From assembly GCF_900115565.1 (NCBI RefSeq), contig NZ_FOWW01000001.1, positions 62,001 through 126,000 on the forward strand: a stretch of DNA of 64,000 nt, in the 5' to 3' direction. Positions within the stretch are counted from its first letter, which is position 1. Every line of letters starts with the position of its first letter. Below are positions 32,083-39,491 of the stretch, piece after piece. Under the pieces are notes generated by a model, which ran no database searches, was not told the origin of the DNA, and saw nothing but the letters and a program-made list of their open reading frames with translations. The position numbers and the translations under genes were made by a program. The DNA is from Amycolatopsis arida. Its GTDB lineage: Bacteria > Actinomycetota > Actinomycetes > Mycobacteriales > Pseudonocardiaceae.

Positions 32083-33011
32083 GGGTGATCCCTCCTGGCG
32101 GTCGTGGTGTCGGGGTCGGTGGTGTCGTGGCGCTCGGCGAGGGCGGCGCGGACCCGCTGCATGCCGCGGGCGGCACGGCCGGTGGCGTCGGGATCGTGGT
32201 GGCAGAGCCGAGTGCCGACGTAGCCGCGCTCGTCGCACAAGCGGCAGGCGGCGATGGCGCGGTCGCGGTCGGCGGCGCGTGCTCGCTGGTTCTCGGCGCG
32301 CCGGGCTGCGGCGCGTGCGGCGGTGTCGGCGTCCCAGCGCTGGGCGGCTTCGCGGGCTCGGGCGCAGACACCGCAGGGTGGTGGGGCGGGGTCGTCCTCG
32401 TGGTCGACGCAGCGGTCGGGTGGGCGCTGCTCGGAGTTGCCAGGGTCCGCGCGGGTGCTCGCGCGCGTGCGCGCGCTCCCTTCCCTTCCTTTCCCTTCCT
32501 TTCCTTTCCCCGCGGTAGTCGTCGGGGAGGCTGCCGGTAGGGCTACCGGAGGTTCGCTACCTGCGGAGTGTGGATAACTGGCTGGTTTCTCCGGTAGGGC
32601 TACCGGAGCCCTCCCGTCGGGGTCCGAGACGCTTCCTAGACCCCTCTCCGGCGGGTCCGGGACGGGTAATGGGGTGCCCTCGGACACCGGTGGGATCTTC
32701 GACGGAGTGGGTTTCTGGATGCTCTGGTGGTCGTGCCAGCCGACGATCTCCAGATACCGCCGGCCGCCCACGTGGTAGCGCACGATGCGCCCGTGGGCGG
32801 CCAGCGTTTCCAGGTCTTGCTCGATGTCGGCCAGGGACACGTCGTCCAGCGGCCAGATGTCGCCCTTGATCAGCCGAGCGTTGTCCTTCACGCGACCGGC
32901 GTCGTCGGCGTGGGTCCACAGGCCGATCCAGGTCAGGCGAGCCCGGAACGGCAGCGCGGCGACGTCCTCGGAGCGGAAGAAGCTCGGCTTGATCGTGCGG
33001 ATACGGGGCAC
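32079..33011 (-). CDS. Replication initiator / helix-turn-helix protein
   Basis: 310 aa from GTG 33011 (GAAAGG upstream). Residues 1-105 (RIRTIKPSFFRSEDVAALPF, LTWIGLWTHADDAGRV, LEIVGWHDHQSIQKP) form the winged-helix domain of phage replication initiators. A Pro-rich linker and a short Lys/Gly/Glu repeat (KGKEGKGREG) follow, then a Cys pair (CGVCARARE), a charged helix, CRLCDE and a C-terminal tail. It likely binds the phage origin and recruits host helicase; the origin may lie in or near this gene. Confidence 0.75.
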   Translation of the reverse strand: MPRIRTIKPSFFRSEDVAALPFRARLTWIGLWTHADDAGRVKDNARLIKGDIWPLDDVSLADIEQDLETLAAHGRIVRYHVGGRRYLEIVGWHDHQSIQKPTPSKIPPVSEGTPLPVPDPPERGLGSVSDPDGRAPVALPEKPASYPHSAGSEPPVALPAASPTTTAGKGKEGKGREGSARTRASTRADPGNSEQRPPDRCVDHEDDPAPPPCGVCARAREAAQRWDADTAARAAARRAENQRARAADRDRAIAACRLCDERGYVGTRLCHHDPDATGRAARGMQRVRAALAERHDTTDPDTTTARRDHP

Positions 33012-33049
33012 TGAGAGCCTTTCCCCGTCAGGATGCGTGGGTGTGCGGG

Positions 33050-33127
33050 TTAGCGGGCATGCAGCGGCGGCGTACAGCCCAGCGGCGCCGCGTGCTGAGC
33101 CGGAGCCTGGCTGCGGGTGCTGGTCAT
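33050..33127 (-). CDS. Possible 25-aa coupling ORF
   Basis: ATG overlaps the recT stop (ATGA) and the frame ends 38 bases before the initiator start. It is too short to assign. The overlap is the only support. Confidence 0.35.
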   Translation of the reverse strand: MTSTRSQAPAQHAAPLGCTPPLHAR

Positions 33128-33960
33128 GCGTCTCCCTGCGTCGTGGGTTCTTGGTTTCGGGCTTGGTCGCCGGGCGGCTCCGGGCCGTCCCAGGCCGGAT
33201 CGGCGTCGAGGACCTCGGGGCCGGGGTCGGCGGTGAGGTCATCGAGCGCGTCGGCGTCGAGGTCGGTGCGGACCGTGCCTTCGGCGGCGATCGCGCGGGA
33301 CATCACGGTGGCCATTGGCAGCCACTTCGCGAGTTGGCGTATGGCCGTCTTGCGGGCCATCGCCTCCCAGTCGGTCACCCACGGCCCCTTGCGGCCGGCG
33401 CGCGAGCGAGCGCGGATGGTCTCGACCGTGGCAACGTCGAGCACCTCGAACTCCACGCCGCCGTCGATCAGGGTGGCGGCAGCGTAGACATCGGTGATCG
33501 GCCCGCGGTCACCACGGGTCGGCTGGTGGATCAGGTCCGGGTGCAGGCCGTAGGAGTAGGAGAAGCGGTCGCCCTCGTGGACGACGCGAGCGGAGATGTG
33601 GCGGAGTTGCCCGGACTGCCAGGCGAGCTTGATCAGGCCGCGGTAGCCGGGGATGAAGGTCACCTGATCGCCGTAGGGGACGAGGTATGCCTCACCGAGC
33701 GGGCCGGGCTCCAGGCCGAGCTGCGCGGAGGTCATCAGCGCGCCGAGCAGTGATTCGGGGCGGCACCGCTGCAGGTCGGCGCTCTGCCGGATGACGGTCA
33801 GGGCGACGCGGGTGAAGCGTTCCGGGTTGAGGGCGGTGCCGTGCAAGGCCCGGGCGATCTCGGGCTTCTGCCGCTCGATGAGCTGGCGGAGATCGGCACT
33901 GTCGCCGCTGCTGGCGGTCTTGCGCTGGGCGAGCGCGGCTTTGGTGGTGGCATTGCTTAT
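33124..33960 (-). CDS. recT: RecT-family single-strand annealing protein
   Basis: 278 aa. ALHGTALNPERFTRVALTVI, LLGALMTSAQLGLEPGPLGE, AYLVPYGDQVTFIPGYRG and ARKTAIRQLAKWLP are RecT landmarks. It anneals strands generated by the adjacent YqaJ exonuclease. The frame has no ATG/GTG/TTG before its conserved start. GGAGGG lies seven bases before ATA 33960, and ATAA forms a four-base overlap with the upstream TAA, so initiation at ATA by coupling is proposed. The C-terminus is an acidic, disordered tail. Confidence 0.9.
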   Translation of the reverse strand: MSNATTKAALAQRKTASSGDSADLRQLIERQKPEIARALHGTALNPERFTRVALTVIRQSADLQRCRPESLLGALMTSAQLGLEPGPLGEAYLVPYGDQVTFIPGYRGLIKLAWQSGQLRHISARVVHEGDRFSYSYGLHPDLIHQPTRGDRGPITDVYAAATLIDGGVEFEVLDVATVETIRARSRAGRKGPWVTDWEAMARKTAIRQLAKWLPMATVMSRAIAAEGTVRTDLDADALDDLTADPGPEVLDADPAWDGPEPPGDQARNQEPTTQGDA

Positions 33961-34958
33961 GCCTGATCCCTCCCGGCTGTTGGGGTGGAGAACGTGAGGC
34001 GGCGGCCGGCGGGCCGCTCGATGACGTAGGTGGCGTAGAGGTCCGGGTGCTCCGCTGCGAGCCGGACGTAGTCCAGTGAGCGGACCGGCTTCGATGGCGC
34101 CTTGTGGCTGGCCACCCGGTGGCCGTTGAGGTGCGCTTGCTCGGCCGGTCCCATCGCGGCCCGCAGCCGGTTGTCGATCCCGGCTCGCTCGACCTCCAGC
34201 GCCTTGATCTGCTCGCTCAGCTCGCGGCGGCGGGCGAGGTGTTTGTGCCACAGCGGGTCCAACTCCACCGTCTCGCCCGGCATGGCGGGCCAGCGCGCCA
34301 GCGCGCGGCGTGTGGTATCGGAGGCGTCGGCCGGTGGCGGATCGTCCCGCTGGACGTAGCCCCAGAACTCGGCTGCGGCGTCCACGAGGTCGGCGATGAG
34401 GTCGTCGTCGCGCTCGATGACCCGTTCGAGGTAGGTGTTGGTGTCCAGTAGCGCGACGACGAACGCGCGGGGCGCGTCGAGCAGCCGCAGGTACCACTGG
34501 GCCTGGCAGACGTAGTGGATCGGCACGTGGTCGTCGGCCCACTCGGCGCAGGCGCGGTGGCCGCCGGTCTTGACCTCCACGACACCGGCCAACGCTCCGG
34601 AGTAGTCCCAGGCCAGTCCATCGACGTTGCCGAGCATCCAGGGGTGGTCGCGGTCGGCGTAGATGCCGGCGCCGCCGGTCAGGATGTACTCCGGGTGCTG
34701 GTCGTCCCACTCTCGTAACAGCACCGGTTCCAGGATCTGACCCCAGCGGAGCCGCTCGACCGCGGTGGCGTCGAACTCGGCGGCACCGACGCGGCCGGTC
34801 TTCTCCAGCCAGAGCTGGAACGGGGTCCGCCACGGGTTCAACCCGCAGGCGGTAGCCACATCGGAGCCGCCGAGCCCCGCGGCACGAGCACGCTCCCAAC
34901 GGTCACGATCAGCGCCGGCCGGCAGCACCACCGGCGTAGCGGTCGCGCCCGGGGTCAC
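33957..34958 (-). CDS. YqaJ-type viral exonuclease
   Basis: 333 aa from GTG 34958, in a GTGA overlap with the previous gene and with GGAGG upstream. The nuclease core shows LGGSDVATACGLNPWRTPF, WGQILEPVL, LGNVDG and GVVEVKTGG, the YqaJ/lambda-exo family active site. The C-terminal third is a helical coil (LARRRELSEQIKALEVERAG). It resects double-strand ends for RecT. Confidence 0.9.
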   Translation of the reverse strand: MTPGATATPVVLPAGADRDRWERARAAGLGGSDVATACGLNPWRTPFQLWLEKTGRVGAAEFDATAVERLRWGQILEPVLLREWDDQHPEYILTGGAGIYADRDHPWMLGNVDGLAWDYSGALAGVVEVKTGGHRACAEWADDHVPIHYVCQAQWYLRLLDAPRAFVVALLDTNTYLERVIERDDDLIADLVDAAAEFWGYVQRDDPPPADASDTTRRALARWPAMPGETVELDPLWHKHLARRRELSEQIKALEVERAGIDNRLRAAMGPAEQAHLNGHRVASHKAPSKPVRSLDYVRLAAEHPDLYATYVIERPAGRRLTFSTPTAGRDQA

Positions 34959-35338
34959 GGCCGCCTCCGCGCTGGACGTGGAGAGGGGGTGTTGGTGATG
35001 GTGCTGATCGGGAGGGAGGATTCGCTTACCCACCAGTGGTCAGGGCGTCCTCCGTCTTCCAGCAGCTCGGCCAGGCAGCGTGGCACCCTGTGCTGTCGTG
35101 CCCAGTCGGACCATCGCAGGATGGCCGGGTCCGGTTGGACGGAGACCCGAACAGCCGTTCGATCACAGGTGATCCAGTTCGAGGTCAGGCCCAGGCTCCA
35201 CCGGTCCGGCGTGGCGAGGTCGGTCAGCCACACCAGCGCCGCACCGAGCATCGGGTGTAGGTGAGGCCGCAGGGTGCCGCTTCGCTCGATCCCGGGGGCA
35301 CAGTGGGCACAGGTGAAGTGGTAGAAGGCGGCGGGCAC
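34955..35338 (-). CDS. Phage protein with ADP-ribosyltransferase-like N-terminus
   Basis: 127 aa from GTG 35338, directly after the previous stop. The start (FYHFTCAHCAPGIERSGTLR, then LVWLTDL) resembles by eye the H-x-T and I-x2-SG-x-L-x-P pattern of KptA/DarT-like ART folds. A CAHC pair might bind metal. The C-terminal 25 residues are disordered. If real, it could modify host RNA or DNA. The ART assignment is tentative. Confidence 0.5.
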   Translation of the reverse strand: MPAAFYHFTCAHCAPGIERSGTLRPHLHPMLGAALVWLTDLATPDRWSLGLTSNWITCDRTAVRVSVQPDPAILRWSDWARQHRVPRCLAELLEDGGRPDHWWVSESSLPISTITNTPSPRPARRRP

Positions 35339-35578
35339 TCACGCATCACCGGGCCGAACGGGTAGGGGATTGGCGCGGTACCACTCGTGCGCGTCGTACA
35401 TCGCGACCGAGTGCGCCGTGGTGTTCCGCTTGTTCGCTGCCGTGATGGCCTGACGATGCGACGCTGGTAGCCGCTGCCAGCAGGTACGGCACGCGAAGAA
35501 GGCGGGCTGCACCTGGCGCCCGCAGCCGCCCGGGCAGTCGTGCGTGCGCCGTCGAATCCGTCGTCGTGTCGCGGTCAG
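35339..35578 (-). CDS. Zinc-binding early protein, 79 aa, CTG start
   Basis: The frame carries DCPGGCGRQVQPAFFACRTC (two Cys pairs, one zinc site) and a C-terminal AMYDAHEWYRANPLPVRPG. The first canonical start (internal GTG) would delete the first Cys pair. CTG 35578 gives 79 aa and overlaps the upstream TGA as CTGA. The stop is followed without gap by the next gene's GTG. Function unknown, perhaps a host-takeover factor. Confidence 0.65.
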   Translation of the reverse strand: MTATRRRIRRRTHDCPGGCGRQVQPAFFACRTCWQRLPASHRQAITAANKRNTTAHSVAMYDAHEWYRANPLPVRPGDA

Positions 35579-35832
35579 TCCTGCTCACCGCCACCGCGGT
35601 CGGAATCGTCCTCGGTCTCGTCGCCGGTCTCCGGGCTGCCCGCAGGCTCCTCGTTGGCCAACGTCGGGAGTCGGTCGCGCAGCGCGTCCCAGGTCTCGTT
35701 GAAGATCGGCGTGTCCGGATGCGGTCGCAGCAGCGCGGAGGTCGTCGGCTGTTCCTGCTCGGCGGCGTCGGTACCCTGCTCGGCGGGTCGCTGCGCGGTC
35801 ATCGAGTCCTTCTCGGTCTGCGCGTCGTTCAC
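35575..35832 (-). CDS. Acidic early protein, 85 aa
   Basis: GTG 35832 overlaps the previous TGA (GTGA). Strongly acidic, Pro/Glu/Asp-rich, with a possible central helix (NETWDALRDRLPTLANEE). No family recognised; probably partly disordered. Confidence 0.55.
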   Translation of the reverse strand: MNDAQTEKDSMTAQRPAEQGTDAAEQEQPTTSALLRPHPDTPIFNETWDALRDRLPTLANEEPAGSPETGDETEDDSDRGGGEQD

Positions 35833-36020
35833 AGCAGAGCTCCCATCGCGAAGCCGGCCGCGAAGCACAGGCACGCGCCCGCGGTGACCAGACCGGCCAC
35901 CGCTCGGGGAAGGGGGCGCACCGCTGCCGCTAGCCGACGCAGAGCGCGGCGGAGCCGATCGACCTGGGTCAGCCGGGCGTGCCGCCCAGTCGGCACAGGA
36001 GCCAGTAGACGGGTCGCCAT
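35829..36020 (-). CDS. Small basic membrane protein, 63 aa
   Basis: ATG 36020 overlaps the preceding TGA. An Arg-rich first half (DRLRRALRRLAAAVRPLPR) is followed by one membrane helix (GLVTAGACLCFAAGFAMG). It probably sits in the membrane with a basic cytoplasmic side. Function unknown. Confidence 0.5.
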   Translation of the reverse strand: MATRLLAPVPTGRHARLTQVDRLRRALRRLAAAVRPLPRAVAGLVTAGACLCFAAGFAMGALL

Positions 36021-36091
36021 CACCCGGCCCGCCCGGACTCGGAACGAAACCGCACGTCGCGGACGAGCCGCTCAGCCTGTCGAGCTGTCAT
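36020..36091 (-). CDS. Possible 23-aa basic peptide
   Basis: ATG with GGGGGAGC upstream opens 23 codons of charged residues (QAERLVRDVRFRSESGR) and overlaps the next ATG. Good Shine-Dalgarno and coupling support translation. Confidence 0.45.
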   Translation of the reverse strand: MTARQAERLVRDVRFRSESGRAG

Positions 36092-36173
36092 CGTTACGCT
36101 CCCCCTGTCGGTGTTGAAGGTGGAAGCCGGCCGGCGAGAAGTCGGGGCACACGCCGGCCAGCTCCCTGGTCCG

Positions 36174-36365
36174 CTAGGCGCCATGGGCCAGGTCCTCAGC
36201 AGAATCGGGACGCAGCAGAACGACCAAGCGATCACGCTGCGCCGGTGTGAACGCGCCGTGCTCGTCAGCAAGATCGGCAACGTAGTCGGCGATCTCGCGG
36301 CTGATCCCCAGCCGCTCCAAGTCGGCGTCGGACAGAACCACTCGGCCCGGGGACCGGCCTGTCAC
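36174..36365 (-). CDS. Small early protein, 63 aa
   Basis: GTG 36365 overlaps the Xre stop (GTGA). It contains VVLSDADLERLGISREIADY and TPAQRDRLVVLLRPDSAED, all helical and acidic. Likely co-regulated with the Xre protein. Function unknown. Confidence 0.55.
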   Translation of the reverse strand: MTGRSPGRVVLSDADLERLGISREIADYVADLADEHGAFTPAQRDRLVVLLRPDSAEDLAHGA

Positions 36366-36673
36366 GCCGCCCCCGTTGAATCGTCGTCACCCTCATTGCC
36401 CTGGTCGGACTCCGCGCTGGCCAGGTACGGGCCGATCAGCTCGGGGCTGGCAGCCGGGTCATCCAGCACGAAGAACGTGCCGTGCGGGACGCCGAGAACG
36501 TCTTCGAGCTTGGCGGCCTGCTGGAGCGGAATCACGGGCGCCGCGCCGTTGAGGACCTGACTCAGCCGCACCGGTGAGATGCCTGCGCGGAACGCAACGT
36601 CGGCGTGCCGACCGGTGGCCTCGACCAGCTCGCGGAGTGCGCGAGTGTTGCACGCTCGCACGTAAGTGGGCAC
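36362..36673 (-). CDS. Xre-family Cro-like regulator
   Basis: 103 aa from GTG 36673 with CAGGAG upstream. A helix-turn-helix occupies about residues 10-60 (NTRALRELVEATGRHADVAF, SPVRLSQVLNGAAPVIPLQQ), then an acidic tail. It is the first gene of the leftward early operon and divergent from the repressor, the position of Cro. It probably competes for the operators at 36,781-36,837. Confidence 0.8.
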   Translation of the reverse strand: MPTYVRACNTRALRELVEATGRHADVAFRAGISPVRLSQVLNGAAPVIPLQQAAKLEDVLGVPHGTFFVLDDPAASPELIGPYLASAESDQGNEGDDDSTGAA

Positions 36674-36779
36674 GAGGTAACTCCTGTGGGTGATCGAACA
36701 GGACGAGCCGCACGGACCCCTTGCCGGGCACCCGTGCCGTCCGTCCTGGTCAGCGCCGGGCGATCTTGCCTGCCCTCAA

Positions 36780-36837
36780 CGTTAAATTCGTTTCAACACC
36801 CAGGTCAACGGCTACGCTCAGTTAAACGTGCTTTAAT
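36780..36837. promoter_or_regulatory. Lysogeny switch: early promoter and two repressor operators
   Basis: On the minus strand TTGACC (36803-36808), a 17-bp spacer and TTAACG (36780-36785) form a strong leftward early promoter. Operator 1, GTTAAATTCGTTTCAAC (36781-36797), covers its -10. Operator 2, GTTAAACGTGCTTTAAT (36821-36837), lies exactly 40 bp away at the start of the divergent repressor gene and overlaps its likely -10. A third copy is at 39-55. The arrangement resembles an OL/OR switch with autoregulation. Confidence 0.7.
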
Positions 36838-36846
36838 TCCTGTCGT

Positions 36847-37317
36847 ATGAGTCAGGTCGGGGGCGGTGCCGTGGATCTCAGCGAGTTGATCTACATGGTC
36901 AAGGAGCGAGACGGCCTGAGCTGGCGAGAGCTGACCGACCGTGCGCGGAAGAAGGGGGCGCCCGTCCCCACCGGCCTGTTCTACCTCGCGAACAAGCCGC
37001 TCCAGGACTTCCCGCGAACGAAGACGATCCTCGGTCTCGCTGCGGCGCTCGAAGTCGACCCGGACGTCGTGGCCGCAGCCGCTCTGGAGTCGCTCGGCCT
37101 ACGCCCGCGTAACGAGGTCGAAGTCCAGGTCAAGCAGGCGCGCGTCCATAAGGGTGATACCGGCCCCGAACTACAGGGCCAACCGGGTGAACGCTGGATC
37201 ATGATCACGCCGGACGACGAGACGTCCGACGACCTGCTTGACTACCTGCAGAAGGCGCCTGACCTGCGCGTTGTCGTGCGGAAGGATCCGGGCGTCTCAC
37301 CCGACGAAGTTGCTTAG
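36847..37317 (+). CDS. Phage immunity repressor
   Basis: 156 aa. The N-terminal half (DLSELIYMVKERDGLSWREL, PTGLFYLANKPLQDFPRTKT, ILGLAAALEVDPDVVA) is an Xre-like DNA-binding domain of actinophage repressors. The C-terminal half is acidic and may dimerise; no LexA-type Ser-Lys protease motif is visible. The ATG follows an AT-rich -10 (TTTAAT 36832-36837) closely and has no Shine-Dalgarno, so a leaderless message is likely. It is divergent from the Cro-like gene across two operators. Confidence 0.8.
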   Translation: MSQVGGGAVDLSELIYMVKERDGLSWRELTDRARKKGAPVPTGLFYLANKPLQDFPRTKTILGLAAALEVDPDVVAAAALESLGLRPRNEVEVQVKQARVHKGDTGPELQGQPGERWIMITPDDETSDDLLDYLQKAPDLRVVVRKDPGVSPDEVA

Positions 37318-37462
37318 AGGCAGCATCTAGACGCCCGCGCCACCAGACGTAACCGAGTGGTAGGGCGGTCGTCCCACCATTACCGTCCAGTTGGGGGTTA
37401 CCGCTGGTCGTCGGCCGAAGACAGGCCGTAGACCGTTCACTGGTATGGGGGAGGCCGTACGG

Positions 37463-37669
37463 GTGACCGATGAGTACACCGTGACGAGAGTCGATCTGGA
37501 CGGATGCCAGGTGATCATGATCCGGCTCCGCGAGCAAGGCCCGCACGAGGTGCTGGCCGACCACTCGATACCGAGCTGGAAGATCGACGCCTACGTGCGC
37601 GCAGCGCTGGTCCGGAAGATCGCCGAACGCCAGAAGGCAGACTCCGATGGCCCAGCCGCCAGCGCATAG
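37463..37669 (+). CDS. Hypothetical protein at prophage right edge
   Basis: 68 aa from GTG 37463 with GGGGGAGG upstream (ATG 37445 is an alternative). A beta-strand-rich start (YTVTRVDLDGCQVIMIRL) is followed by helices (IDAYVRAALVRKIAER). It is the last phage-like ORF beyond the repressor. Not recognised. Confidence 0.5.
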   Translation: MTDEYTVTRVDLDGCQVIMIRLREQGPHEVLADHSIPSWKIDAYVRAALVRKIAERQKADSDGPAASA

Positions 37670-37710
37670 CTCGGCCCCAAACGGCCTGTTCGGACCGACG
37701 GTAGAGTCTG

Positions 37711-37857
37711 TTGAACGACGCGAAAGCCCTGTCGCACAACGACTTCCGCGTCAGCGACAACCCGGGAGTGGAAATGTGTCACAAGTCGACACTTGCGGAG
37801 GGCAACGAGTTCTGCGTGCTCCGCAGCGCCGCCGAGCGCGTGCCCACCGGGGACTGA
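37711..37857 (+). CDS. Possible small protein near the prophage/host junction
   Basis: TTG 37711 opens 48 codons with two Cys; ATG 37774 (GGGAGTGGAA upstream) would give 27. A TAGAGT hexamer lies at 37,702-37,707. It may be a small host or phage gene. The remaining bases from 37,670 to 37,973 contain only this ORF and the terminator; the att core is expected here but not recognised. Confidence 0.35.
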   Translation: MNDAKALSHNDFRVSDNPGVEMCHKSTLAEGNEFCVLRSAAERVPTGD

Positions 37858-37909
37858 GCCACCGAACCCCCGGACCGAGCACGACGCCGGCGGGCCCGCC
37901 ACCGAACGC

Positions 37910-37954
37910 GGATCCGGCGGCCACCCCGCGCCGAGCGAGGTGGCCGCCGGATCC
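37910..37954 (-). terminator. Terminator of the symporter-anmK operon
   Basis: Perfect 16-bp arms (37910-37925, 37939-37954) with a 13-nt loop, 20 bp beyond the symporter stop in the direction of transcription. Confidence 0.85.
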
Positions 37955-37973
37955 CGTCAGCCGACCGTGGGAC

Positions 37974-39482
37974 TCACGCCGCCTTGGCCGCGGCCGCCTC
38001 CTCGGGGGTCGGGTCGTCGGTGCGGTGGCGCAGTGACAGCAGCCCGCCGATGACCAGCGTCACCACCACGCCGAGCGGGACGTACCACGGGAAGGCCAGC
38101 GGCTTCTGCTCACCGTCCACTGTGAACTCGACGCCGAGGATGAACACCGCGTTCACGACGATGGTGCACAGGAACGCCACGATCGCGTCCAGCTGCCGGG
38201 CCCGCTTCACCAGGATGCCGAGGAAGAACGAGCCGAGCAGCGCGCCGTACGTGTAGCTCGCGATGGTCAGCCCCACCTCGACCACCGGCTGGTCCGTGGT
38301 GGTGAACATCGAGGCGAACAGCACGAACACCCCGGCCCAGACCAGCGTCCACACCTTCGCGTGGCTGAGCACGGTGGCATCGGGGAGGGTGCGCTTGGTG
38401 AACCGGCGGTACAGGTCGCTCACGGTCGAGGTGGACAGCGAGTTCAGCGACGACGAGATCGTGCTCATCGCCGCGGCCAGGATGCCGGCGACCAGCAGCC
38501 CGGACAGTCCCGACGGCAGCTCGTTGACGATGAACGTGGGGAACAGCTCGTCCTTCGACGCCATGCCCATGTCGGCCGGCGCGACGCCGCGGTAGAACGC
38601 CCACAGCATGGCCCCGACCACCAGGAACAGCGCGAACTGGAAGAACACCACCACACCGCTGGCGATGACCGCCTTCTGGCTGTCCCGCACGTTCCGGCAG
38701 GCCAGCAGGCGCTGCACCATCAGCTGGTCGGCGCCGTGCGAGGCCATCGCGAACAGCGCGCCGCCGACCACCGCGGTGATGAACGCGTACTGCGAGGTCA
38801 GGATGCCGGAGGAGAAGTCGAACAGCTGGAACTTGCCGGCGTCGAACGCCGCGCCGAGCCAGCCGTCCGGCAGCTTCCCGGCGAGAATGAGCACGGCGAA
38901 CACCGCGCCGAGGATGTAGATGCCCATCTGCACGACGTCCACCCAGATCACCGCGCGGATGCCGCCAAGGTAGGTGTAGATCACCGCGACCAGCGCGATC
39001 GCCGCGACGATCATCCAGTACGACGCGTCGATCCCGAACGCCGCCAGCATGACCTTGACCGGGATCGCGGTGGCGAACAGCCGGACACCGTCCGCGAGCA
39101 GCCGGGTGAGCAGGAAGGTCACCGAGGCGGTGCCCTGCATGCTCGTGCCGAAGCGCTTGCCGAGGAAGCCGTAGGCGCTGACCAGCTCGCCGGCGTAGTA
39201 CTTCGGCAGCAGCACGAACGCCACCAGCACGCGGCCGATCAGGTAGCCGATGGCCAGCTGCAGGTAGGTCACGTTGCCGAGGTAGGCCACCGTCGGCACG
39301 CTGATCACCGTCAGTGTGGAGGTCTCCGTGGCCACCACCGAGAAGGTGACCGCCCACCACGGGATCTGCCGGCTGCCGACGAAGTAGTCGTTGGACGTCT
39401 TCTGCTTGCCGCTGAGCGCGACGCCGAGCAGCGGTGTGCCCACCAGGAAGACCGCGATGATCGCGAGGTCGAGTGCGCGCAT
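37974..39482 (-). CDS. Sodium:solute symporter (SSS family)
   Basis: 502 aa with about 13 membrane helices. Family landmarks include KTSNDYFVGSRQIPWWAVTF, the ATETSTLTVISVPT region that holds Na+ ligands, and ILAAAMSTISSSLNSLSTST, the conserved helix-8 signature. It is coupled, nine bases downstream, to anhMurNAc kinase, which suggests uptake of an amino sugar or sialic-acid-like compound for recycling. The real substrate is not determined. Confidence 0.9.
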   Translation of the reverse strand: MRALDLAIIAVFLVGTPLLGVALSGKQKTSNDYFVGSRQIPWWAVTFSVVATETSTLTVISVPTVAYLGNVTYLQLAIGYLIGRVLVAFVLLPKYYAGELVSAYGFLGKRFGTSMQGTASVTFLLTRLLADGVRLFATAIPVKVMLAAFGIDASYWMIVAAIALVAVIYTYLGGIRAVIWVDVVQMGIYILGAVFAVLILAGKLPDGWLGAAFDAGKFQLFDFSSGILTSQYAFITAVVGGALFAMASHGADQLMVQRLLACRNVRDSQKAVIASGVVVFFQFALFLVVGAMLWAFYRGVAPADMGMASKDELFPTFIVNELPSGLSGLLVAGILAAAMSTISSSLNSLSTSTVSDLYRRFTKRTLPDATVLSHAKVWTLVWAGVFVLFASMFTTTDQPVVEVGLTIASYTYGALLGSFFLGILVKRARQLDAIVAFLCTIVVNAVFILGVEFTVDGEQKPLAFPWYVPLGVVVTLVIGGLLSLRHRTDDPTPEEAAAAKAA

Positions 39483-39491
39483 TGATATCTC

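Larger units (their letters stand above)
1..37900. mobile_element. Siphovirus prophage (right part; left end outside window)
   Basis: A continuous run of phage genes in siphovirus order fills this stretch: lysis, tail fibres, tape measure, tail tube, neck, capsid, scaffold, portal, terminases, then early, recombination and replication genes and a repressor switch. The right limit is set by the last phage-like ORF (37,669) and the first host gene, a transporter ending at 37,974; I could not recognise the attachment core. No integrase is visible, and by usual temperate-phage layout it should lie left of position 1. Three + strand genes interrupt the leftward late operon and look like morons. 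The structural set appears complete, so the element may be inducible. Confidence 0.95.

Noticed and set aside
32466-32515. CTTTCCCTTCC-type tandem pattern inside the initiator gene
   Set aside because: It is in frame and encodes the Lys-Gly-Glu linker (KGKEGKGREG), so I treat it as a coding repeat, though iteron function is not excluded.
36020-36280. 86-codon frame including the 23-aa peptide
   Set aside because: Only the last 23 codons have a Shine-Dalgarno and fit the coupled overlap; the upstream part is unsupported.
37318-37400. Imperfect hairpin TGGTAGGG...TCCCACCA as an attachment core or tRNA end
   Set aside because: Arms mismatch and no tRNA arms could be completed around it.
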